Shown here: piece after piece, positions 1 to 6,177 of the stretch
Position numbering within the stretch: the first letter of the stretch is position 1
Layout: each line of letters opens with the position of its first letter
Assembly (NCBI GenBank): GCA_947364045.1
Contig: CANARN010000020.1
Span: forward strand, 1 to 35,448
DNA from: an uncultured Clostridia bacterium
Lineage (GTDB): Bacteria > Bacillota > Clostridia > Oscillospirales > Acutalibacteraceae
Direction of reading: 5' to 3'
Length of the DNA: 35,448 bases
The notes under the pieces: model-generated
Databases searched by the model: none
Told to the model about the DNA's origin: nothing
What the model saw: the letters and a program-made list of their open reading frames with translations, nothing else
Position numbers and translations under genes: made by a program

Positions 1-140
1 TCGTTCTTCTTTTATTTTTTCTAAACTTGGTCTCACATCATTGACAAATGTACAACAAATATATAAATATGAAAGTGCATTGTGCAATCTTTAAAAATTA
101 AGCGTTTCAGAGAGGCTGTCACATAATATCGGAATTGCAG

Positions 141-169
141 TTGTAAATTGTATAAAAATATGCTAAAAT
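141..169 (+). promoter_or_regulatory. Sigma-A-type promoter for rpe
   Basis: A -35 box TTGTAA (141-146) and a -10 box TAAAAT (164-169) are separated by 17 bases, with an upstream TG making an extended -10. The predicted start near 176 gives a leader of about 34 nt before the rpe ATG at 210. It would drive rpe and the rnf-like genes behind it. Positions 1-140 hold no gene I can support apart from a doubtful divergent start. Confidence 0.6.
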
Positions 170-209
170 AAAACCAATTATTTAAAATTTTTATTTCGGA
201 GTGGGATGT

Positions 210-878
210 ATGATTAAAATTTCACCGTCTATTCTTTCCTGCGATTACGGCAGGATGGCGGACGAACTTAAATGTATGGAAGAGTGCGGAGCGGATTTAA
301 TGCACATTGACGTTATGGACGGACATTTTGTTCCGAACATTACGTTGGGTGCTCCGGTTTGTAAGTGCATAAAAAAATATACCGACGTTCCCTTTGATGT
401 CCATTTAATGATAAGCGAGCCGTTGAAGTATGTTGAGGATTTTTGCAGGGCGGGGGCAGATATTATCTGCTTTCACACTGAGTCCGACTCGGATACAGGC
501 GAAACCATTGACAGAATAATCGAGTGCGGAGCAAAGCCTGCTCTTGCAATCAAGCCTAAAACAGATATAGATGCTGTGCTGCCTTATCTTGAAAAAATAG
601 CTATGGTGCTTGTTATGACGGTTGAGCCGGGCTTCGGCGGTCAAAGCTTTATGGCGGACCAGATGGATAAAGTAAGAAGAATCCGTGACGAAATAAACAA
701 AAGAGGGCTGAAAACCGACATTGAGGTTGACGGCGGAATTAACGGAGAAACAATAAGCATTGCCGCCGCGGCAGGCGCTAACGTTTTCGTTTCGGGCAGC
801 GCACTTTTCTCTGCGTCAGACCGAAAAGAAACTATGGACGGGTTTAAAGAAAAAGCAGGTACGGCTTTTGCCGGCTGA
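210..878 (+). CDS. rpe: Ribulose-phosphate 3-epimerase
   Basis: This enzyme interconverts D-ribulose 5-phosphate and D-xylulose 5-phosphate in the cytosolic pentose phosphate pathway. The 222-residue protein has the family landmarks in order: an N-terminal SPSILSCDY strand, the MHIDVMDGHFVPN segment with the catalytic Asp and a metal-binding His, DVHLMI, the VEPGFGGQ phosphate-binding loop, and IEVDGGIN with the second catalytic Asp. Length and motifs are normal for the family. I chose ATG 210 because GGAG at 198-201 lies 8 nt upstream; an in-frame GTG at 201 sits inside that SD. In many Firmicutes rpe follows rsgA and precedes thiN; here it leads directly into rnfD-like, with the first plausible rnfD start 18 nt past the rpe stop. 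Confidence 0.96.
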   Translation: MIKISPSILSCDYGRMADELKCMEECGADLMHIDVMDGHFVPNITLGAPVCKCIKKYTDVPFDVHLMISEPLKYVEDFCRAGADIICFHTESDSDTGETIDRIIECGAKPALAIKPKTDIDAVLPYLEKIAMVLVMTVEPGFGGQSFMADQMDKVRRIRDEINKRGLKTDIEVDGGINGETISIAAAAGANVFVSGSALFSASDRKETMDGFKEKAGTAFAG

Positions 879-895
879 ATTTGGGGAGAATTATT

Positions 896-2089
896 TTGGA
901 TACCTTTGTTAAACCGCAAAAACCGAAAGAGTTTTCGGAAACAAGGAAAATAATGCTGAGCTTCGTTTGTATGCTTTCGGCTTTGGCTGCGCTGTCTGTT
1001 TACACCTACGGATTGCGCGCATTGGAAATCATTCTGATTTCGGTTGTAACTGCAACTGTTTGCAAAAAAATATGCGAAGAAATCGGCAAAAGCGATTATC
1101 CGCACAGCGACTTGTCCGGACTTGCAACAGGTCTTATGACGGCGTTGCTTTTCCCCGTGTCAGTACCGCTGTATATTCCGTTTTTTACTGCGGTTTTTGC
1201 AGTCATTGTTTGTATGCTGCCGTTCGGTACTGCGAAAAATTCACCGTTTGTGCCTGCGGCTGCGGCATTTTGCTTTGCAGCTCTTTGCTTCGGCGATAAA
1301 ATGTTTGACTATTCTTTTTCTGCTGACGGAATTTCCGAAGGCGGCGCAATGCTGTCATTGACGGCGCTTTTACAGTCAGGAACATCGGTTAAGCTGAATT
1401 CGGCGGTTGTTCTTGAAATACTGACGGGTCAAATGCCGTCTGCGATAGGCACAGGCTTTGTTATTATGCTGTTGGGCGCTCTTTGCTTTATTTTGATAAG
1501 ATATCCTAAAAATGCTGTTCCCGCTGCGGCGTTTATTCTGTCGGCGGCGATGTTTTCGTTGGCTTTTCCCAGAGTAAAAACAGGCGCTTTGACATCGCTT
1601 ACTATGGAAATGTGCGGCGGAATGCTGCTGTTTGCGGCTGTATTTTTTATGACTTATCCGTCGGTTATTCCGTCAAGGCTGTTTTCGTCGGCGGTCTGGG
1701 GACTTGTCAGCGGCGCGGTTTGTATGGCGTTCCGATATTTCGGTAAGACAGAGGACTCTCTGATTTTCGGAATAATTATTATGAATGCGACAGCCGGTCT
1801 TTTTGATGAGCTGCCGTTGACAAAATACGAAAAGAAGAAAATAGACGACGGTGTGCCTTATGAGCAAACGGAAAAGCAGCAGGGTGTTGTTCCCGACGCT
1901 GTCCTCAGTGAAATTCCCGATATTTCCGATGAGGAAATTATTGCTCAGAGCGAGGACGTTTCAACAGAAACGGATAATCAGGAGAACAGTGTTTCTGTTG
2001 AGAATTTACATACTGCATTTACGGTAGAGAATGAGCTGACGCAGGAACCTGCTCCGTTCGGGTTAGGGGGTGACGGCAGTGAAAAGTAA
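896..2089 (+). CDS. rnfD: RnfD/NqrB-family membrane subunit, divergent, acidic C-terminal tail
   Basis: This is an integral membrane protein of the RnfD/NqrB family, the flavin-carrying membrane subunit of Rnf and Na+-NQR electron-transfer complexes. Family patterns include SDLSGLATGLMTALLFP (about 71-87), the NSPFVPA stretch (about 115-121), GQMPSAIGTG (about 178-187), GGMLLFAAVFFMTYP (about 241-255) and a late IIIMNA segment. The usual [ST]xAT flavinylation site reads SGTS at 161-164, so the acceptor Thr position is Ser. From about residue 303 an acidic, Glu/Asp-rich tail of roughly 95 residues is added. I chose TTG 896 because GGGGAG at 883-888 lies 7 nt upstream; TTG 881 would precede the SD. 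It overlaps the rnfE-like gene by 11 nt. Family membership is firm; electron-transfer activity is not. Confidence 0.82.
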   Translation: MDTFVKPQKPKEFSETRKIMLSFVCMLSALAALSVYTYGLRALEIILISVVTATVCKKICEEIGKSDYPHSDLSGLATGLMTALLFPVSVPLYIPFFTAVFAVIVCMLPFGTAKNSPFVPAAAAFCFAALCFGDKMFDYSFSADGISEGGAMLSLTALLQSGTSVKLNSAVVLEILTGQMPSAIGTGFVIMLLGALCFILIRYPKNAVPAAAFILSAAMFSLAFPRVKTGALTSLTMEMCGGMLLFAAVFFMTYPSVIPSRLFSSAVWGLVSGAVCMAFRYFGKTEDSLIFGIIIMNATAGLFDELPLTKYEKKKIDDGVPYEQTEKQQGVVPDAVLSEIPDISDEEIIAQSEDVSTETDNQENSVSVENLHTAFTVENELTQEPAPFGLGGDGSEK

Positions 2090-3113
2090 GGTTAACGCAA
2101 CGGAGAGAATGAAAAATCTCAGAATGATTCGCACGAGCGCCGTCATAAGAAACCCCTTGCTTTTAGAGGCTGTAGGGCTTTGTCCTGTCGTTGCAATTGC
2201 CTCAACACTGAAAGCGGCGGTGTTCTTGGCGTTGATAACGGCGCTTGAGCTGATTGTCTGTGAGACGCTGGCATCACGCTTTTTAAAGAATGTAAAAAGA
2301 TATGTGCGTGTTCCTGTATATTTTTTGACAGGTACGGTAATTGTTTATCCGATTATGTACCTTGTGACAAGGTTCGTGCCGAGCCTTTCCCTTGAATTCG
2401 GCGTGTTTTTGCCGCTTATGGCTGTGAATTCTCTTTTGGCGCTTCACTGTGAACGCGTTGCCGTCAAAAGAAGTGTTAAGGACAGCTTTATTGACGCAGT
2501 TTCAGTGTCGGTGAGCTACGGCGCGGTAACCGTTTTAACGGGATTTCTGCGCGAAATCCTCGGAAACGGAACGGTAAGCGGAACGGCTGTCAATTTACCT
2601 GTTAAATTTTCGGTAATGCTTACTCCTTTCGGAGGACTTTTGATTCTCGGATTTTGCGCGGCGCTGCTTAAATTTTATATTTACAGGAAATATCCTCAAT
2701 CTTCACCCGACAGAGCGTTTAATACCTCTGAGGTACGCTCTTCTCTCAGAGGCAGTCTGCGTGAGCTTATGAACGACGATTTTAATCCTTATGACGAGGG
2801 CGAAGAGGGTACGGCTGCGGATTCGTTGACGGATGCAGATTCGCTTTATAAATTCCGCCGGAAACAGTCCGAAAATTCCGAAAAGAAAAAAATAAAAGCA
2901 GAAAAGTCAAAGAAAGAAGAAAAGAAAAATAAAAAGCCGAAAAAGGAAAAGAATAAAAATACCGAATCAAAAATCAGGAAAAACGATGCCGCCGAAAAGC
3001 TTAACAGTGCAGCTGAGCGGACATATCTTGACGATTTTTCTGATATGCTTACCGACCTTGAAAACTATAAACAGAAGGAACATAACGGAACAGAAGGCGG
3101 TGACGGCGAATGA
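2079..3113 (+). CDS. rnfE: RnfE/NqrD-family membrane subunit with long Lys-rich tail
   Basis: RnfE/NqrD pairs with RnfA/NqrE in the membrane, and in studied complexes the pair holds a [2Fe-2S] cluster through two Cys from each subunit. This copy keeps the first Cys in GLCP (Cys35) and the REILGNGT motif near 158-165. The second Cys, normally in a TNC or VNC motif, is Ser118; a stray Cys lies six residues on (Cys124). After the last membrane segment (about residue 200) comes a hydrophilic tail of about 140 residues whose middle is very rich in Lys and Glu, unlike typical RnfE proteins of about 200-230 residues. GTG 2079 is preferred over GTG 2070 because AGGGGG at 2065-2070 is its SD. Its stop overlaps the next start (ATGA). 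Confidence 0.82.
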   Translation: MKSKVNATERMKNLRMIRTSAVIRNPLLLEAVGLCPVVAIASTLKAAVFLALITALELIVCETLASRFLKNVKRYVRVPVYFLTGTVIVYPIMYLVTRFVPSLSLEFGVFLPLMAVNSLLALHCERVAVKRSVKDSFIDAVSVSVSYGAVTVLTGFLREILGNGTVSGTAVNLPVKFSVMLTPFGGLLILGFCAALLKFYIYRKYPQSSPDRAFNTSEVRSSLRGSLRELMNDDFNPYDEGEEGTAADSLTDADSLYKFRRKQSENSEKKKIKAEKSKKEEKKNKKPKKEKNKNTESKIRKNDAAEKLNSAAERTYLDDFSDMLTDLENYKQKEHNGTEGGDGE

Positions 3114-3685
3114 GAGTTTTATTTGAACTGATATCGGCATCGTTTTACGTTGCATTTGTGCAAAATCTCGTGTTTAACGGCGGTTACGGTATAAGCGAGG
3201 CGGTGCGAATGAGTGCAAAGCCCAGAAAGCTTATTCCTCTTGCTGTGTTTATGACATATTTTTCCGTTACGGTTTCCGCCGTTTGCGCGGCACTGGAATT
3301 TATTCCGAAATTTCATTCAAAAAGCGAGCTTTTTCACGTTGCTGTCTTTTCGGCGGTTACATTTGCAGTTTATATACTGACAATGGCGGGCGTGCTGATT
3401 TACGGAAAAATTCAGCCTAAAACCATACGCAGAATAAGTATTGCGGCGTTTAATACGCTTGTTATGGCGGTGCCTTATATAAATTACCGTTCTGCGTTTA
3501 CATTTACAGAAAGTATCGGCGCGGGACTCGGCGCGGGACTGGCGTTTTTGATTGCCGTTTTGCTGATAAACGAGGGCTTAAAGCGTCTTGACCTTAACAC
3601 GAGTATTCCCAAATGCTTTAAGGGTACGCCGGCGCTGTTTATTTATACGGCTCTTCTGTCACTTGGCTTTATGGGACTTAAATAA
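3110..3685 (+). CDS. rnfA: RnfA/NqrE-family membrane subunit lacking the Fe-S cysteines
   Basis: The 191-residue hydrophobic protein matches RnfA/NqrE in length and in its C-terminal signature: ESIGAGLGAGLAF (134-146), then PKCFKGTPALFIYTALLSLGFMGL to the end. In the family an N-terminal GICP/GLCP motif and a central TNC motif supply Cys ligands. Here the first reads GISE (Ser29), and the second region (about 115-130) has no Cys. The only cysteines are Cys59 and Cys169, neither at a ligand position. Its ATG overlaps the rnfE stop (ATGA), so translation is probably coupled. No rnfB, rnfC or rnfG follows; the next gene encodes a DUF4015 protein. Family assignment is good; function is unknown. 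Confidence 0.8.
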   Translation: MRVLFELISASFYVAFVQNLVFNGGYGISEAVRMSAKPRKLIPLAVFMTYFSVTVSAVCAALEFIPKFHSKSELFHVAVFSAVTFAVYILTMAGVLIYGKIQPKTIRRISIAAFNTLVMAVPYINYRSAFTFTESIGAGLGAGLAFLIAVLLINEGLKRLDLNTSIPKCFKGTPALFIYTALLSLGFMGLK

Positions 3686-3697
3686 AAGGATTTACTT

Positions 3698-4810
3698 ATG
3701 GATAACAGAAATAAAAGGCGGTTCCGTGCGATTTACGGATTTTCTAAAAAATATCCCACTCAAAGAGGCACGGTTTACGCAATCGGTGAAAGCAGACGGA
3801 CTAAAAAACGTGAGCTTCGGAATAAAATTTTACTTACTGCCGCTGTATTTGTGATGATTGCCGCGCTGTCTGTGCTGTTTTTCTTTTGCAGGGATTTGTC
3901 GCACAGACCCATTCCGGAGGAACCGAAGAACGAAAATACGGTTACGGTTTCCCCCGACAACATCGGAAAGCTGAAGGCGATTTTTATTGAAAACAGCCTG
4001 CTGGGCGACGAAAACGCATTGGACAAGAGAATACAGAAGGCGAAAAAAGACGGATTTAATGCGGTAATGCTTGACTTTAAGGATGAGGACGGTATTGTTC
4101 TTTTCCGTTCGGAAGCGGAAGATGCAGACGGTAAGAACCGAATTTTACAAAGCACTGTGGAGCTTTTTCGCGACGAGGGCTTTGCTGTTTTAGCAAGAAT
4201 ATATTGCTTCTGCGATTCATATGCCCCTCAGAGAACGGGAGCTTATGTTTATGAGGATGAAGAGCTGAAAATGCCTTGGTTTGATGCGCCTGTCGCGCTT
4301 TCCGGAAGAGCATGGCTAAACCCTGCTGACAGCCGCGCTCAAGATTATCTTTTAACCGTTATCGGCGACGCATCGTCATTAGGTGTTGACGGTATTTACC
4401 TTCAGGGCGTGGAATTTCCCGTGTCAAAAGACAATCCACCCGTATTCACTGAGGATGACGCTTCTCTTTCGAAAAATTTTATTTTGATGAATTTTGTAGA
4501 AAAAGCAGTTAAAAAATCAAACAGATGTCCTGTAATTCTCGGATTTTCTTTTGAGGGAATAGACGGCGACAGCGAAAAATGGGGAGGAACGCTCTTTGAC
4601 TCGGCGGCTTCTGCCTGTTCACCGGAGATTCCTGTTTCGGAGAATTATGCAAAATATGCGGGCGATATGTGGAAGCTGTTAAATGAGCGCTCGAAAAATA
4701 ATTTTTCTACTCTGAAATGCATTCCGACCTTGAAGGACAGCCCTGAAAATGAACGCTTTTACAGGGAACTTTCGGAAAACGGTGCAGAAAGTTATATAAT
4801 TATCCCGTGA
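3698..4810 (+). CDS. Membrane-anchored DUF4015 putative glycoside hydrolase-like protein
   Basis: The 370-residue protein has a basic cytoplasmic start, one membrane segment at about residues 45-65 (a run including VFVMIAALSVLFFF), then an extracytoplasmic domain. That domain resembles DUF4015, a TIM-barrel family annotated as putative glycosyl hydrolase: LKAIFIENS, a strand NAVMLDFKDEDG, AVLARIYCF, AWLNPADSRAQDY, and LGVDGIYLQGVEFP. Many relatives have FDYVRFP in the last position; here it is LQGVEFP, so the usual Asp there is replaced. It starts 12 nt after rnfA with AAAAGGA at 3684-3690, so it is probably co-transcribed with the rnf-like trio. The substrate is unknown. An N-terminal anchor with outward domain is inferred from the charge pattern. 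Confidence 0.65.
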   Translation: MDNRNKRRFRAIYGFSKKYPTQRGTVYAIGESRRTKKRELRNKILLTAAVFVMIAALSVLFFFCRDLSHRPIPEEPKNENTVTVSPDNIGKLKAIFIENSLLGDENALDKRIQKAKKDGFNAVMLDFKDEDGIVLFRSEAEDADGKNRILQSTVELFRDEGFAVLARIYCFCDSYAPQRTGAYVYEDEELKMPWFDAPVALSGRAWLNPADSRAQDYLLTVIGDASSLGVDGIYLQGVEFPVSKDNPPVFTEDDASLSKNFILMNFVEKAVKKSNRCPVILGFSFEGIDGDSEKWGGTLFDSAASACSPEIPVSENYAKYAGDMWKLLNERSKNNFSTLKCIPTLKDSPENERFYRELSENGAESYIIIP

Positions 4811-4825
4811 TTTCATAAAAAGCAC

Positions 4826-4854
4826 TTGAAATGTACGGCGATTTATTGTAAAAT
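4826..4854 (+). promoter_or_regulatory. Promoter for efp
   Basis: TTGAAA (4826-4831) and TAAAAT (4849-4854) are separated by 17 bases. The predicted start near 4861 gives a leader of about 30 nt before the efp ATG. This makes efp and its follower a separate transcription unit from the rnf-like genes, although no terminator is visible between 4810 and 4826. Confidence 0.7.
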
Positions 4855-4892
4855 GTCAATGAATTTAATTTTAAAACGGAGGAATACTAACA

Positions 4893-5450
4893 ATGATTTC
4901 AGCAGGTGATTTCAGAAACGGCGTTACTTTTGAAGAGGACGGACAGGTTCTTCAGGTTGTTGAATTTCAGCATGTTAAGCCCGGTAAAGGCGCTGCATTC
5001 GTAAGAACCAAAACAAAAAACGTAATCACGGGAGCTGTTGTTGAAAAGAGCTATAACCCCACGGCAAAATTCCCGACGGCATTTATCGAGAGAAGAGATA
5101 TGGAGTATTCATATAATGACGGTGACCTTTACTACTTTATGGACAACGAAACATTTGAAATGACTCCTATTGCAGAGGCTGACCTTCCCGATTCATTCAA
5201 ATTTGTAAAGGAAAATATGGTTTGCAAAATTCTTTCTTATAAAGGAAGCGTTTTCGGTCTTGAGCCGCCCACGTTTGTAAATCTTCAGGTTACGCAGACA
5301 GACCCCGGCTTTGCAGGCAACACTGCTACAAATGCCACAAAACCCGCAACGGTTGAAACAGGCGCAGAAATTAAAGTTCCGCTCTTTATAAATGAAGGCG
5401 AAATGATTCAGATTGACACCCGTACAGGTGAATATCTGGGCAGAGCATAA
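4893..5450 (+). CDS. efp: Elongation factor P
   Basis: EF-P binds ribosomes stalled at polyproline stretches and promotes peptide bond formation. The 185-residue length is standard. The KOW-like N-terminal domain carries the loop [12 protein letters not shown], with Lys32 at the tip, the residue modified in other bacteria. The two OB domains follow, including [21 protein letters not shown], and the protein ends with the usual [12 protein letters not shown]. The PGKGAAFVR loop is of the Firmicutes type, in which B. subtilis Lys32 carries a 5-aminopentanol group; whether that applies here is inference. No EpmA/EpmB or EarP gene is nearby. A strong GGAGG lies upstream of ATG 4893, and the CD1247-like gene follows after 18 nt. 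Confidence 0.97.
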   Translation: MISAGDFRNGVTFEEDGQVLQVVEFQHVKPGKGAAFVRTKTKNVITGAVVEKSYNPTAKFPTAFIERRDMEYSYNDGDLYYFMDNETFEMTPIAEADLPDSFKFVKENMVCKILSYKGSVFGLEPPTFVNLQVTQTDPGFAGNTATNATKPATVETGAEIKVPLFINEGEMIQIDTRTGEYLGRA

Positions 5451-5468
5451 TTTTAGGAGGAAAAAGCA

Positions 5469-5879
5469 ATGACAATTACTGAAAAGGTTGCTCATCTTAA
5501 AGGTCTTGTTGAAGGCATGGACTTTGACGGTGACAAAAAGGAAACAAAGGTATTAAACGAAATTCTTGATGTTCTTGAGGACCTCTCACTTACAGTTTCA
5601 GACCTTGACGACGAAATGGGTCTTGTTACTGAGCAGCTTGACGCTGTTGACGAGGACCTTGCAGAGCTTGAAGAGGTTTTCTATGATGAATGCGACGACT
5701 GCTGCGATTGTGGCTGTGACTGCGACGACGATATGTACGAGGTTGAATGCCCGAACTGCGGCGAAACAGTTTATTTCGATGAGGACATCATTATGGAAGG
5801 CGCTGCTGAATGCCCCAATTGCGGCACAGAGCTTGAATTTGACGTAGACTGTGACTGTGATTGCGACGACTGCGAATAA
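5469..5879 (+). CDS. CD1247-type N-domain protein with zinc ribbon and Cys/Asp-rich clusters
   Basis: The 136-residue acidic protein resembles the clostridial family named after the CD1247 N-terminal domain; its role is unknown. Residues 1-70 are predicted helical (KVAHLKGLVEGMDF followed by heptad-like leucines). Residues 94-118 form a zinc ribbon, ECPNCGE then ECPNCGT (Cys94, 97, 115, 118). Two further clusters, around 75-85 and 128-135, alternate Cys with Asp (CDDCCDCGCDCDD and DCDCDCDDC), giving 14 Cys in total. It lies 18 nt after efp behind TTTTAGGAGG and ends at a strong terminator. The efp linkage suggests a housekeeping, possibly translation-related, role; that is inference from position only. 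Confidence 0.8.
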   Translation: MTITEKVAHLKGLVEGMDFDGDKKETKVLNEILDVLEDLSLTVSDLDDEMGLVTEQLDAVDEDLAELEEVFYDECDDCCDCGCDCDDDMYEVECPNCGETVYFDEDIIMEGAAECPNCGTELEFDVDCDCDCDDCE

Positions 5880-5921
5880 GCGTTTAATATTTTAATCTCA
5901 ATAAATCATATTATAAATTTC

Positions 5922-5948
5922 GGCGGTACTTTTGTACCGCCTTTTTTT
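5922..5948 (+). terminator. Intrinsic terminator after efp operon
   Basis: The perfect 8-bp stem GGCGGTAC/GTACCGCC (5922-5929/5934-5941) has a TTTT loop and is followed by seven T. The rest of 5949-6100 is AT-rich and holds nothing I can identify. Confidence 0.9.
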
Positions 5949-6106
5949 GTTGTTGAAGCTAAGTTAAAAAGTTATAAATAATTTTGAGAAGTAAATATGT
6001 TTTATCAAAAAAGTGCAGTTTGTTTTCAAGCGCACGGTTTCTTGCGTTTTCTGTGGAGTAAATACAAATTATCTCTGATTTCGGCACAATTTGATTTTTT
6101 TCAATT

Positions 6107-6136
6107 TTTACTTGACGTTCTCCATATATATATAAT
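6107..6136 (+). promoter_or_regulatory. Possible promoter for the zinc-ribbon membrane protein gene
   Basis: A consensus TATAAT lies at 6131-6136 in an AT-rich tract. Two -35 candidates compete: TTTACT at 6107-6112 (18-base spacer) and the better TTGACG at 6112-6117 (spacer of only 13). The gene's SD GAGGAGA follows at 6164-6170. Confidence 0.4.
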
Positions 6137-6177
6137 AGTTATATATTTTAAAAATTAATATATGAGGAGAATGAAAT

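Noticed and set aside
1-36. Possible divergent minus-strand gene start (GTG at 36-34, twelve codons MRPSLEKIKEER running off the edge), with a fair minus-strand promoter TTGCAC-16-TATATA upstream
   Set aside because: The piece resembles a TrpE-type N-terminus, but it is only 12 codons and has no SD, so it cannot be supported.
41-69. TTGACA at 41-46 with TATAAA or TAAATA downstream as an rpe promoter
   Set aside because: The spacing is 15 for the better -10, and a well-spaced promoter lies closer to rpe at 141-169.
896-3685. A complete Rnf or Na+-NQR complex
   Set aside because: No rnfB, rnfC, rnfG or nqrA/C/F is present, and ligand residues are changed.
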